Source of the DNA: JBHPGW01 sp042569785
GTDB lineage: Bacteria; Planctomycetota; Phycisphaerae; Sedimentisphaerales; Anaerobacaceae
Reading direction: 5' to 3'
Assembly: GCA_042569785.1 (NCBI GenBank)
Contig: JBHPGW010000017.1
Coordinates: 1-43,504 of the forward strand
DNA: 43,504 nt
The translations under genes were made by a program, and so were the position numbers. The notes under the pieces are model-generated. The model was not told where the DNA came from and searched no databases. It was given only the letters and a program-made list of their open reading frames with translations. This document shows, one piece after another, positions 8,898 through 17,811 of this stretch (within the stretch, counting starts at the first letter, position 1; the number at the start of each line of letters is the position of its first letter).

Positions 8898-9809
8898 TCA
8901 ACTCATCAGCTTTTTCAGTAGTGCCCGCTGGAAGTGGAGCCGATTTTCGGATTGATCGAATATTATCGAATTTTCTGACTCGACTACTTCATCGGTGATC
9001 TCGAAGCCTCGATAGGCCGGCAGGCAGTGCATGATCTTTGTCCCGGCAGGTGCGGATTTTAAAAGTTCGGCATTGACCTGAAAACCCTCGAATTCGGCGA
9101 TGCGTTTTTGCTTTTCGGCCTCCTGGCCCATACTGATCCATGTGTCGGTATAAATAACATCGGCATCAGCAACAGCCTCGGTCGGGCTATTTAGCTGAGT
9201 GACAGTATCGGCTGATATTTTGTTGGCCATTTCGATCGATTCGTCGTCGAGTTCATAATCTGCAGGCGAAGCGAGAACCAGTTTCATCTTCAGTTTTGCG
9301 CAGACAAACGCCAATGAACGGGCAACATTATTGCCGTCACCAATGTAGGCAATTTTCACGCCTTGCAATTTGCCCAGGTGTTCTTTGATCGTAAGCACGT
9401 CAGCCATTGCCTGACAGGGGTGCGAGAAATCGGTAAGGGCGTTTATTACAGGGACGCTCGCAAAGTCAGCTAAATCCGTAACTGTGCTGTGCTCGAATGT
9501 CCTTGCCATTATGCCGTCAGCATAGCAACTCAGAACCCTTGCGATATCCTTGACAGGCTCGCGATTGCCGATACCGCCGATATCTTCGGGTTTGACGTAG
9601 ATCGGAGAGCCGCCCAGATCGGTCATTGCGATCTGAAAACTCATTCGTGTCCGCAGGCTCGGTTTTTCAAAGAGCATAACAAGAGTCTTGCCCGCAAGAC
9701 AAAGGTCACGCTCGCCGGCTTTATATAACTTTTTCAGATCACTGCTTATCTCAAGCAATTTATTTAACTGCTCCGTCGAGCATTTGTTTATCGAAATAAA
9801 ATCTTTCAT
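8898..9809 (-). CDS. argF: Ornithine carbamoyltransferase
   Basis: This 303-aa enzyme joins ornithine and carbamoyl phosphate to make citrulline in arginine synthesis. The carbamoyl-phosphate loop is FEKPSLRTRMSF near residue 49, a leucine variant of the common STRTR. HPCQAMADVLTI near residue 130 and MHCLPAYRGFEITDEV near residue 260 are the other signature segments; the HCLP cysteine contacts ornithine in characterised enzymes. Its ATG overlaps the argD stop by one base (TAATG), giving translational coupling. Anabolic rather than catabolic use is inferred from the adjoining argD and argB. Confidence 0.95.
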   Translation of the reverse strand: MKDFISINKCSTEQLNKLLEISSDLKKLYKAGERDLCLAGKTLVMLFEKPSLRTRMSFQIAMTDLGGSPIYVKPEDIGGIGNREPVKDIARVLSCYADGIMARTFEHSTVTDLADFASVPVINALTDFSHPCQAMADVLTIKEHLGKLQGVKIAYIGDGNNVARSLAFVCAKLKMKLVLASPADYELDDESIEMANKISADTVTQLNSPTEAVADADVIYTDTWISMGQEAEKQKRIAEFEGFQVNAELLKSAPAGTKIMHCLPAYRGFEITDEVVESENSIIFDQSENRLHFQRALLKKLMS

Positions 9810-10990
9810 TATGTGCCCTCACTCAAAACACTATCAAGGATATCGATAGCCTTATCGATCTGTTCTTTAGTTGTGATCATCGCCGGCATAAACCGAAGCA
9901 CAGTATCATGCGTGCAGTTGATCCTCAGCCCTTTCTGTAAACACTTATCAACTATCGAAGCTCCGGGGCCGGTCAATTGTACGCCGATCATTAGCCCAAC
10001 ACCGCGGACATGATCGATAACGCTATGCTTGTCTTTTAATTGCTTGAGTTTTTCCTGCGTGTATTGACCAATCTCGATAGCGTTTTGCAAAAGTCCGTCT
10101 TCTTCGATCGCCTCGATTACAGCCACACCCGCTGCGCACGCCAGCGAATTACCGCCGAACGTCGAAGCGTGTTTGCCGGGAACCAGACTCGCAGCCACTT
10201 CTTCGGTAGCCATCATAGCTCCGATCGCAACGCCGCCGCCCAAGGCTTTAGCCATCGTTATAATATCCGGAACAACATCGTAATGCTGATACCCGAACCA
10301 TTTGCCTGTCCTGCCGATACCGGTCTGGACCTCGTCGAGGATCATAACCGCGCCGTTTTCATTACACAGTCGACGGATCGTTTGCAGGTATTCGGCAGTA
10401 GCAATATTGATACCGCCTTCACCTTGTATGGGCTCGACCATGACTGCAGCCACTTCGTCAGTAAAGGCCGCTTCCATCGCATCGATATCGTTGAACGGTA
10501 CATAAACAAAACCCGGCACTAAGGGCAAAAAGCCTTCGTGATATTTCGGCTGCGCAGTTGCGGCGACAGTAGCAAATGTTCGGCCGTGAAAGCTGCCCTC
10601 TGCGGTGATGAACTTATACTTTTCCCGCGAAGTGCACAGCCTGGCAAGTTTTAAAGCGGCCTCGTTGGCTTCGGCACCGCTGTTACAGAAAAAACTCTTG
10701 CCGCCGAATGCGCGTTTGCTCAAAAGTTCTGCCAGTCGGCCCTGGGGTTCGGAATAGAAAGTATTGTCGATATGCAGAAGCTCGCCTGCCTGCTTGCGCA
10801 GTGCCTCGACAACCTTCGGATGGCAGTGCCCAATCCCGCTAACCGCCCAGCCTGGAAACATATCCAAAATCTCATTGCCGTCGGCATCGTAAAGATAACA
10901 GCCCTTACCCTTTGTAATAACGCGAGGCAGGCGGCCATAATTAGCGATTACATATTTTTCAAACAACCCAATTGTTTCCTGTGTATCCAT
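9809..10990 (-). CDS. argD: Acetylornithine aminotransferase
   Basis: This 393-aa class III PLP-dependent aminotransferase converts N-acetylglutamate semialdehyde to N-acetylornithine. The signatures are FCNSGAEANEAALKLAR, the PLP-phosphate stretch GSFHGRT, the D-x-x-Q motif in ILDEVQTGIGRTGKWF, and the Schiff-base lysine in MAKALGGGVAIGAM near residue 247. TFGGNSLACAAG follows. The length matches ArgD. It sits between argB (10 nt upstream) and argF (one-base overlap), so the arginine role is favoured over ornithine or GABA aminotransferase. It may also serve in lysine synthesis, as ArgD/DapC does elsewhere, but nothing here shows that. Confidence 0.95.
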   Translation of the reverse strand: MDTQETIGLFEKYVIANYGRLPRVITKGKGCYLYDADGNEILDMFPGWAVSGIGHCHPKVVEALRKQAGELLHIDNTFYSEPQGRLAELLSKRAFGGKSFFCNSGAEANEAALKLARLCTSREKYKFITAEGSFHGRTFATVAATAQPKYHEGFLPLVPGFVYVPFNDIDAMEAAFTDEVAAVMVEPIQGEGGINIATAEYLQTIRRLCNENGAVMILDEVQTGIGRTGKWFGYQHYDVVPDIITMAKALGGGVAIGAMMATEEVAASLVPGKHASTFGGNSLACAAGVAVIEAIEEDGLLQNAIEIGQYTQEKLKQLKDKHSVIDHVRGVGLMIGVQLTGPGASIVDKCLQKGLRINCTHDTVLRFMPAMITTKEQIDKAIDILDSVLSEGT

Positions 10991-11000
10991 AATTCGTTTC

Positions 11001-11879
11001 TCAATCCTTCACTATCTGTGTCCCGACACCTTTGTCGGTATATATTTCCAGTAAAAGCGAATGCTCGATCCGCCCGTCAATAATATGCGTTTTTTTAGCG
11101 CCGGCATCGAGAGCTGTTACGCAGGCCTCGATCTTCGGCAGCATCGCTCCTGTGATAATACCAGCCTCGATCATCTTTTTGATCTTTTCTTCATCCACGC
11201 TCGATACCCAGCTGTCGGGGTCGTCGATATCAGTTCGTATTCCGTGGGTGTCACTTACCATGACCAGTTTCTCAGCTTTTACAGCTGCTGCTACGTATCC
11301 GGCGGCGCTGTCGGCGTTAACGTTCAATTTCTCACCAGCCTTGTCCTGGGCAACCGGAGCTATCACCGGTATTGTCCCTGCCTTGCAGAAAGTCTCCAGC
11401 AGATGAGTGTTGACCTCGGTCATCTTGCCAACGCGACCCAAATCGAGCTTGCGTCCATCTTCGCCTTGGAGCCTTAGGGTTTCTGCGAACAATACACCAC
11501 TGCTCAGCGAATGCAGTGGGGTAGCCCTGCAACCCAGTTCGGTCAGTGTTTCGCAGATCGGAGTATTAACTTTGTGCACCAGCGTATGCTCTACGATAGT
11601 CATGGTACGCTCATCGGTGTAGCGCCTGCCCTGGACCCATACCGGTTCAATTCCGGTTTCAGCCATCGCCCGCGAGATCGCCTTACCGCCGCCGTGAACA
11701 ATTATCGGCTGCATACCAACGGTCGCCATAAAAGCGATGTCGGTCAGCATCTTCTTCTGAAGCGCAACATCATCCAGAACGCTGCCGCCGAGCTTAACGA
11801 CAACGATCCGGCCACTGAAACGACGGATATACTCCATCGCTTCAATGAGGGCACCGGCTTTTATAATTGCCTGTTCCAC
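11001..11879 (-). CDS. argB: Acetylglutamate kinase
   Basis: This 292-aa amino-acid kinase phosphorylates N-acetylglutamate, the second step of bacterial arginine synthesis. VVKLGGSVLDD near residue 27, VHGGGKAISRAM, GRRYTDERTM and NVNADSAAGYVA are family signatures. It starts at GTG 11879, preceded by AGGAG 9 nt upstream. N-terminal residues AIIKAGALIEAMEYIRRFSG match the helix that mediates hexamerisation in arginine-inhibited ArgB enzymes, so feedback inhibition by arginine is possible but not shown. It is the first gene of the argB-D-F-rdgB-holB-ricT-metG run and lies just downstream of a good promoter candidate. Confidence 0.95.
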   Translation of the reverse strand: MEQAIIKAGALIEAMEYIRRFSGRIVVVKLGGSVLDDVALQKKMLTDIAFMATVGMQPIIVHGGGKAISRAMAETGIEPVWVQGRRYTDERTMTIVEHTLVHKVNTPICETLTELGCRATPLHSLSSGVLFAETLRLQGEDGRKLDLGRVGKMTEVNTHLLETFCKAGTIPVIAPVAQDKAGEKLNVNADSAAGYVAAAVKAEKLVMVSDTHGIRTDIDDPDSWVSSVDEEKIKKMIEAGIITGAMLPKIEACVTALDAGAKKTHIIDGRIEHSLLLEIYTDKGVGTQIVKD

Positions 11880-11919
11880 GTGTTAGAACTCCTGAAAACC
11901 GCATTTTAGCGAAAAAAAG

Positions 11920-11948
11920 AGTGTAATAATGATGACCCGATTCGTCAA
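11920..11948 (-). promoter_or_regulatory. Sigma-70-like promoter for argB and downstream genes
   Basis: Read on the minus strand, TTGACG (11943-11948), a 17-nt spacer and TACACT (11920-11925) match a housekeeping promoter. Transcription would start near 11913, about 33 nt before the argB GTG. No ARG-box-like palindrome was recognised. Confidence 0.55.
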
Positions 11949-11966
11949 GATAATTCTAAGGAGAGA

Positions 11967-12632
11967 CTAATTGTGATTTTGGGCTATGAGCCAATCGCAC
12001 CATTGGTCCAGGCCCTGTCCGGTGGTCGCTGAGATGGGGAATATCTCGATGTCATTATTTAATTTGCGAGCGTCGGCGATCGCTCTTTCGATATTGAAAT
12101 TGCTCAGGCCTACCGCATCGAGGATATCCATCTTATTGATCAGCATGGCTTTGGCTTTGGCGAAAATAGCTGGGTATTTGATCGGCTTATCGTCACCTTC
12201 GGCTACCGAGAGCACCACTATCTTACCGCTTTCGCCCAACTCGAATGCTGATGGGCAGACAAGGTTGCCGACGTTCTCAATAAAAACCATATCCAGGTCA
12301 TCCAGCGGCAATTCATCCAGAGCAACTGACACCTGGGCAGCGGAGAGATGACAGGAACCCTGCGTTTCTATCTGAACAGCAGGTGCTTTTGTGGCTCTTA
12401 TTCTTTTGGCATCGATGTCGGTCTTGATGTCACCTTCAATAACCCCGACCCTTACCTTACCGTTTAGATGTTCTATCGTTTTAGCAAGGATGGTAGTCTT
12501 ACCAGAACCCGGCGATGAGATCATATTGAAACATAGCTTTTTCTTTTCAGCAAGCAGTTGCCTGTTTCTCTGGGCGTATTCTTCGTTCGCGCTGAGAATT
12601 TTTTTACCGACGTCGATTTTCTTACTCATCAT
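11967..12632 (-). CDS. hypB: Hydrogenase/urease nickel incorporation GTPase HypB
   Basis: This G3E-family GTPase of about 221 aa delivers nickel to [NiFe] hydrogenase with HypA. The P-loop is SSPGSGKTTIL, followed by VIEGDIKTDIDAKRI, the metal-site region GSCHLSAAQV, IENVGNLVCPSAFELGE and the NKMD guanine-specificity motif. There is no histidine-rich N-terminal stretch, so nickel storage is unlikely. Two adjacent ATGs at 12632 and 12629 follow CGGAG; the second has the better spacing (7 nt). A TTG at 12647 would overlap hypA further and has no support. It is the last gene of the hyp operon. Confidence 0.95.
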   Translation of the reverse strand: MMSKKIDVGKKILSANEEYAQRNRQLLAEKKKLCFNMISSPGSGKTTILAKTIEHLNGKVRVGVIEGDIKTDIDAKRIRATKAPAVQIETQGSCHLSAAQVSVALDELPLDDLDMVFIENVGNLVCPSAFELGESGKIVVLSVAEGDDKPIKYPAIFAKAKAMLINKMDILDAVGLSNFNIERAIADARKLNNDIEIFPISATTGQGLDQWCDWLIAQNHN

Positions 12633-12633
12633 A

Positions 12634-12978
12634 TTACTCCGTTTCAAATTCTATCGCCTCAAGCAGCAAAGGCGGATCGGGCAAAAGTTTAAACTTATCA
12701 CTATTACAATCCGGGCACCTTGGCGAGGTTAATTCTATATCGAAACTTTCACCGCAATTATCACATTTACCCCGCATCGGCTTATGTTCTATTTCGAGTT
12801 TGGTGTCCTGACAAATGGTTCCTTTGGCGATCGCGTCAAAAGCAAATGTCAGTACTTCATCATTGACGGCATTTAGCAGGCCGCAACTTAAATTCGCCGA
12901 TATCGGTTTTGCGTTTTGTTTTTTAGCTTCAGCTAAGATCGTATCAAATATACCTTGTGCGACCATCGTCTCGTGCAT
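12634..12978 (-). CDS. hypA: Hydrogenase nickel insertion protein HypA
   Basis: This 114-aa nickel metallochaperone begins MHETMVAQG; the histidine at position 2 and following residues form the nickel site in the family. A zinc ribbon is made by CDNCGESFD and CPDCNSDKF near residues 73-97. HypA hands nickel to the hydrogenase large-subunit precursor with HypB. The ATG overlaps the hypE stop as TGATG, and its own stop precedes hypB by a base or two, so the cluster is tightly coupled. The length is typical. Confidence 0.95.
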   Translation of the reverse strand: MHETMVAQGIFDTILAEAKKQNAKPISANLSCGLLNAVNDEVLTFAFDAIAKGTICQDTKLEIEHKPMRGKCDNCGESFDIELTSPRCPDCNSDKFKLLPDPPLLLEAIEFETE

Positions 12979-13994
12979 CAGCAGATCCTCGGTAATTCTC
13001 GACCATAAGGCATTTGTACAACTCTTTTGCCGCCGATCTTTGTTTTCAGCTCTACTGTTGGCACATCTTGGTTTTTTTTAATTTCACCTATGATGCTCGC
13101 GTCCGAGCCAAGTGGGTGGGATTTGCAGATATCCAGGGCCTTTTGAGCCGATTCCGCCGAAACGATAGTGACAAACTTGCCCTCGTTGGCGATATTTAGT
13201 ACGTCAAAGCCGAGCATGTCCGCAGCAGCCTGTACAGTCGGGTTGATCGGAATATCCGCTTCGTTAATTTCAATACTAAGTTCGGTTGAATGTACGATCT
13301 CGTTAAGCGTTGCCGCTAATCCGCCTCGAGTCGGGTCTCGCATGAATTTAACGCCATCACAATTCTCAAGTATCTGACAGGTTAAACCCGCCAGGCCCGC
13401 ACAATCGCTTTTTAACTGCGTTTGAAATTTGATATCTTCACGTTGTGAGATGATCGTCATTCCGTGATCTCCGATGGTGCCGCTGACGATAATTTTGTCA
13501 CCAGCGGATATATTTGCCATATCCAACTCGATACCATCTAATCTCTGGCCGATGCCGGCGGTGTTGATAAATATCTTATCCGCGGCGCCTGCTTCGACCG
13601 TCTTGGTATCGCCGGTAACAATTTTGACATTATTTTTTTGGGCCTCGGCGCCGATACTGTCCATTATTTTTTCAAACACTTTAAGGTCAAGACCTGTTTC
13701 GATTATCAGTGACAGGCTAAGCGCGATCGGCCTGGCACCAGCCACAGCCAGGTCGTTTACCGTTCCGCAAACCGCCAGTTTACCGATATCGCCTCCATTA
13801 AAAAATAACGGTTTAACGACGTAGCTGTCGGTCGTAAAACAAATAGAGCCTGAACCTAAATCCAGCTTAGCGGAATCGGTCAGTTCGGTCTGCGGGTTAC
13901 GATCGATCCTGGTAAGAATAGTTTCCCGGATCAACTGTTCACTCAACTGTCCGCCGCCGCCATGCGCAAGTAGAATTTTGTCAATTTTCGCCAT
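12978..13994 (-). CDS. hypE: Carbamoyl dehydratase HypE
   Basis: This 338-aa enzyme of the PurM/AIR-synthetase fold dehydrates the carbamoyl group transferred by HypF onto its C-terminal cysteine, giving the thiocyanate that becomes the CN ligand of the [NiFe] site. The sequence ends exactly in PRIC, the required C-terminal cysteine. AHGGGGQLSEQLIRE at the N-terminus, FTTDSYVVKPLFFNGGDIGK and MRDPTRGGLAATLNEI are family motifs. Its ATG overlaps the hypD stop by one base. All catalytic features are present, so it should be active. Confidence 0.97.
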   Translation of the reverse strand: MAKIDKILLAHGGGGQLSEQLIRETILTRIDRNPQTELTDSAKLDLGSGSICFTTDSYVVKPLFFNGGDIGKLAVCGTVNDLAVAGARPIALSLSLIIETGLDLKVFEKIMDSIGAEAQKNNVKIVTGDTKTVEAGAADKIFINTAGIGQRLDGIELDMANISAGDKIIVSGTIGDHGMTIISQREDIKFQTQLKSDCAGLAGLTCQILENCDGVKFMRDPTRGGLAATLNEIVHSTELSIEINEADIPINPTVQAAADMLGFDVLNIANEGKFVTIVSAESAQKALDICKSHPLGSDASIIGEIKKNQDVPTVELKTKIGGKRVVQMPYGRELPRIC

Positions 13995-15073
13995 CAGTCG
14001 CGTTTTCTCTTTCGTCCGTATTTATACCATGCGGAACATGCCCCTTCAGAACTAACCATACATGGGCCGACAGGTGTTTGCGGCGTGCATTTAACCTCGA
14101 ACAACTCGCATTGATCCGGGTCCATCAGTCCACACAGTACCTCTCCGCAGTGACAGCCTGGGACCTCTCCGCTTGGTATTTCAGCAATACCGAATCGCTT
14201 AAGAGCATCGAATTTGCCGTATTTATCTTTCAGTTTGAGTGCGCTTTTTTCGATCCTGCCAACACCTCGCCAATAGCCGTCGGTTATCTCAAAACATTCA
14301 GCGATGATCTGCTGGGCCTTGGTATTCCCCTGCTTTGTAACTACAGCTGGGTATATCGACTTAAGTTCAGCGGTACCAGCTGTGACCTGGCGACAAATTT
14401 CAGCTAAACCCTCGATTACCTGCATCGGCTCAAAACCAGCTACAACACATGGCCTGTTGAACTCATCCACAATTTCGGTGAAAGCACCGAAACCGATTAT
14501 CACACTGACATGGCCGGGGCAGAGAAATGCGTCTATCTTGTCATTTTTACCGGAAAGAAGCGCCCGCATCGCTGGAACTACCAGCTTGTGTGCCGCCAAA
14601 ATACAAAAATTATCTATACCCTTTTCATAGGCCTCTTTAACCGCGACCGCGGTAGCAGGCGTAGTAGTTTCAAAACCGACCGCCACAAAAACAACCGTCT
14701 TACCCGGGTTGTCTTTAGCTAATCTAAGAGCATCGTCACTGCTTAGGACAACCCTGACGTTATCGCTGGGCTGTTTTGTTTCAAGCGATCCCCCTTTACC
14801 AGGCACACGGATCATATCGCCGTAAGTGGCGATCAAACAATCCTCTCGTTCGGCAAGTTGCAAAACCACATCAATGTAGCCCTGGTCGGTCACACAAACC
14901 GGACAGCCGGGGCCGGTGAGAAGTTTTAAGCCCTCTGGCAGTGTCGACCTTATACCATTGCGAAAGATTGAAACGGTGTGAGTGCCGCAGACCTCCATGA
15001 TGTTGATCTGCCGTCCAAGAGCCTGGCAGGCAGCATCCATCAGTTTTTGAGCTTTGAAGATTCTTTCAAGCAT
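13994..15073 (-). CDS. hypD: Hydrogenase formation iron-sulphur protein HypD
   Basis: This 359-aa [4Fe-4S] scaffold protein assembles the Fe(CN)2CO group with HypC. The conserved MEVCGTHTVSIFRNGIR motif near residue 25, GPGCPVCVTDQGYID, VAVGFETTTPATA and CPGHVSVIIGF are present. The C-terminal cysteine set (CHCGEVLCG, DPDQCELF, GPCMVSSEGAC) that binds the cluster is complete. It lies 32 nt downstream of hypC. The C-terminus KYGRKRKRD is basic. Confidence 0.97.
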   Translation of the reverse strand: MLERIFKAQKLMDAACQALGRQINIMEVCGTHTVSIFRNGIRSTLPEGLKLLTGPGCPVCVTDQGYIDVVLQLAEREDCLIATYGDMIRVPGKGGSLETKQPSDNVRVVLSSDDALRLAKDNPGKTVVFVAVGFETTTPATAVAVKEAYEKGIDNFCILAAHKLVVPAMRALLSGKNDKIDAFLCPGHVSVIIGFGAFTEIVDEFNRPCVVAGFEPMQVIEGLAEICRQVTAGTAELKSIYPAVVTKQGNTKAQQIIAECFEITDGYWRGVGRIEKSALKLKDKYGKFDALKRFGIAEIPSGEVPGCHCGEVLCGLMDPDQCELFEVKCTPQTPVGPCMVSSEGACSAWYKYGRKRKRD

Positions 15074-15105
15074 TTTTTAAGGTTTCATATTTGCTAAATG
15101 GATTT

Positions 15106-15348
15106 TTATCCTGATATTCGTTTGTCCGTATCCTCGAAGTCGTCGATCTCAGCGATAAGCTGCCATGTCTTTTTAGCTTCCTCTTCGTCAACGAGCGTGA
15201 TCGCGAAGCCGGCATGCACCAATACCAAATCGCCCAGCTTGACGTTCTCTAATAGGGTGGTCCTGGCACGAAACTGATTGCCCATGGCATCGACGAGGGC
15301 GTCATCACCTGAGAGTTCGATTATTCTTGCTGGTATCGCTAAACACAT
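15106..15348 (-). CDS. hypC: Hydrogenase assembly chaperone HypC
   Basis: This 80-aa chaperone carries the iron centre between HypD and the hydrogenase large subunit. I placed the start at ATG 15348 so that the product begins MCLAIPARI; the cysteine after the initiator methionine is essential in the family. An earlier in-frame start at 15381 would bury that cysteine. The rest (GDLVLVHAGFAITLVDEEEA) matches the OB-fold core. The gene begins 10 nt beyond the end of hypF. The C-terminus is slightly extended (IDDFEDTDKRISG). Confidence 0.95.
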   Translation of the reverse strand: MCLAIPARIIELSGDDALVDAMGNQFRARTTLLENVKLGDLVLVHAGFAITLVDEEEAKKTWQLIAEIDDFEDTDKRISG

Positions 15349-15358
15349 GATCTCTTTC

Positions 15359-17656
15359 TCACTGCATAAGTTTGGCCGCAATAGCAGCCTGACCTAAAGA
15401 TATCCCCCCGTCATTAGACGACACGAGACGATTAAATAATACACGAAAATCTCGTTTTTTCAAGAGCTTAATCAAACGATTCGCCAAATACCTGTTGCAA
15501 AACACACCGCCGCTCAATGCGACTGTAGTCAAACCGCTTCTTTGATTTGCCTTTTGGGCCGTTTCCAGCAAAGCCTGGGCGATACAATTGTGAAACCTGG
15601 CCGCGATAACCCCACACTTGACCCCGCTCTGTACGTCATCGATTATTTGCTCAAACATTTTACTCAGGTCAAGCTCCAGCGGTTTGTCAGCAATATCGTT
15701 AAAGCTGAATTCGTAGTGTTCATCGATATCGGCCTTTATGCTTGCCTCAAGAGCCATTGGAAGCTGGGCTTCAAAATTATTGTAACTGCCCAGCCCAGCC
15801 ATCGCCGCAACAGCATCGAAAACCCTGCCCATGCTGGATGTATCAACTGTATTGATCTTTTTGCACAGCTGTTCGGCTATAATACTTAGCTTATCGAAGT
15901 CCGGCTCTATCGGTTCAAGCAGCCAGCGGAATTTATCAAGCGAAAACTCTTCGCCGTAAGTTTTCATAAGCAGGCCGAGGATCGGCCTTATCGCTTCTTT
16001 GCTTGCCTTGTCAGCGCCAGCCAGTTGATAGTAACTCAGATGCGCGAATCGTTCAAACTTTTCGAGTGAAGCGATCAAACACTCACAGCCCCAAACCGCG
16101 CCATCAGTTCCATAGCCTGTACCATCGACAGCAAGTCCGATGACCGGCTCGTCAAGACCGTATTCCGCCAGGACAGAGGCAATATGTGCCCAGTGGTGCT
16201 GAACCTGGATCGTTTTTACGCTGGGCATTGAAAGCGCATGTTGAGTCGATAAATAACCCGGGTGCAGATCGCAGATCACCGCTTTCGGTTTGACCTCAAA
16301 CAATCCGCGAAGATGGTCGATCGAATTGATATAGTGATGGTAAACATCCACGTCTTCCAGGTCGCCGATATGTTCACTGCAAATCAACTGATTGTGCTTT
16401 ACAAAGCAGAAGGTGTTTTTCAAATCACTGCCTGCCGCGAATATATCAACGTTAGATACTTTTTCAGTAATGATAGGCGTCGGCACATATCCTCTCGAAC
16501 GTCTCAACAGTACCGGCTCATTATCAACGATATGCAAAATCGAATCGTCAACCTGGCGGTAAATTTCTCTGTCGTGCATCAAAAAGGCATCGGCAATATC
16601 GCCGAGTTTTTTGAGAGCCTGCTGGTTTTTACAGATCAAAGGCTCATCGGAAATATTACCGCTGGTCATTACGAGAACATCTATGCCGCCGGCAAACAAT
16701 AAAAAATGCAGCGGCGCGTAACAAAGCATAAAGCCAAAAGTATTAACCCCATGTGCGACATCTTCGGTTATTGAGCAGTTTTCTTTTTTAGGGAGTAGAA
16801 CAATTGGGGCTTCGGGGCTTTGCAGCAGTTGCTTTGCTAACTCACTAACCTCGGCGTAGTGCTGGATTTTTTCGGTTGAATCGCACATCATCGCAAAAGG
16901 CTTATGGTCGCGCCTCTTTCGCCGGCGAAGCCTTTTGACCGCCTGGTTGTCAAGTGCGTTAACCGCCAGATGAAAACCGCCTATGCCTTTTATCGCCACG
17001 ATCTTACCTGCCAAAAGCAATTTGGCTGTTTCGCGTATCACTTCATCGCTTTGTGCTTCAAGTCGTTGCCCTTTACTATCGCTCAGCCGGATTTTCGGCC
17101 CGCATTCAGGGCAGGCTACCGGCTGAGCATGAAAACGCCTGTCGGTGACATCAGTATATTGAACTCTGCATTTATCGCACATCTCAAAGGCAGACATCGT
17201 CGTGTTGGCGCGATCGTAAGGAATGCTTTTGACGATTGAATATCTCGGGCCGCAGTTAGTGCAATTTATAAAAGGATACCTGTACCTAAAATCCGTTTTC
17301 TCTTTCATCTCGCCAAGACAATTCTGACAAACCACCATATCAGCGGTCACCTGCGAAAGAGCCGTTCCAGCCGAATCGCTTGTCTTTATCACAAAACCAT
17401 CTTCGCCGCTAATCGGATCGATCTCAATTGCTTCACAACTCTTTATCTGCGCCAACGGTGGTTTATCAGCCCCCTCTCGCAGATGAACCAGAAACTCACC
17501 GATTTTCCCTTCATCGCCCTGTAATTCGATCGTCACTCCCCATGTATCATTATAGACAAAACCCGCCAGCCCAAGATGCTTAGCTATCCGGTAAACCCCA
17601 GGACGAAACCCGACCCCCTGAACACGACCAGTAATGATTATTCTTTGCCTTATCAT
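15359..17656 (-). CDS. hypF: Carbamoyltransferase HypF
   Basis: This 765-aa enzyme converts carbamoyl phosphate to carbamoyl-AMP and passes it to HypE. The domains in order are acylphosphatase-like (ITGRVQGVGFRPGVYRIA, residues about 5-90), paired zinc fingers (CQNC, CTNCGPRY, CDKC, CPEC, about 109-195), a YrdC-like domain (about 205-390, with GIGGFHLA and TSGNISDEP), and a Kae1/TobZ-like domain (about 400-765, with HHWAHIASVL and DGTGYGTDG). It is first in the hyp operon. Start ATG 17656 gives an N-terminus that fits the family, but no clear Shine-Dalgarno sequence is seen. The catalytic motifs look intact. Confidence 0.97.
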   Translation of the reverse strand: MIRQRIIITGRVQGVGFRPGVYRIAKHLGLAGFVYNDTWGVTIELQGDEGKIGEFLVHLREGADKPPLAQIKSCEAIEIDPISGEDGFVIKTSDSAGTALSQVTADMVVCQNCLGEMKEKTDFRYRYPFINCTNCGPRYSIVKSIPYDRANTTMSAFEMCDKCRVQYTDVTDRRFHAQPVACPECGPKIRLSDSKGQRLEAQSDEVIRETAKLLLAGKIVAIKGIGGFHLAVNALDNQAVKRLRRRKRRDHKPFAMMCDSTEKIQHYAEVSELAKQLLQSPEAPIVLLPKKENCSITEDVAHGVNTFGFMLCYAPLHFLLFAGGIDVLVMTSGNISDEPLICKNQQALKKLGDIADAFLMHDREIYRQVDDSILHIVDNEPVLLRRSRGYVPTPIITEKVSNVDIFAAGSDLKNTFCFVKHNQLICSEHIGDLEDVDVYHHYINSIDHLRGLFEVKPKAVICDLHPGYLSTQHALSMPSVKTIQVQHHWAHIASVLAEYGLDEPVIGLAVDGTGYGTDGAVWGCECLIASLEKFERFAHLSYYQLAGADKASKEAIRPILGLLMKTYGEEFSLDKFRWLLEPIEPDFDKLSIIAEQLCKKINTVDTSSMGRVFDAVAAMAGLGSYNNFEAQLPMALEASIKADIDEHYEFSFNDIADKPLELDLSKMFEQIIDDVQSGVKCGVIAARFHNCIAQALLETAQKANQRSGLTTVALSGGVFCNRYLANRLIKLLKKRDFRVLFNRLVSSNDGGISLGQAAIAAKLMQ

Positions 17657-17697
17657 AATTTTGGTATATTGTATATATTGCGGCCCCTAAAACACTA

Positions 17698-17709
17698 ACC
17701 GTTCACGGT
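17698..17709. promoter_or_regulatory. Palindrome between divergent hypF and smpB
   Basis: ACCGT-TC-ACGGT is a perfect inverted repeat in the 155-bp region between the two divergent genes. On the minus strand a weak promoter-like pair TTGCTC-N17-TATCCT lies just upstream of it, so it could be an operator for hypF. The support is one short palindrome only. Confidence 0.3.
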
Positions 17710-17811
17710 AATTGAGGATAACATTGATCTGTCCAGTGAGCAAGAAATTATGACTGTCGGGATTTATCGGTATCCTTGCAAAATCAACCTATAGAGACTA
17801 TTATAGCTTCG

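Noticed and set aside
10040..10522. 160-codon open frame antisense to argD
   Set aside because: It lies wholly inside a conserved gene and shows no family motif or ribosome binding site.
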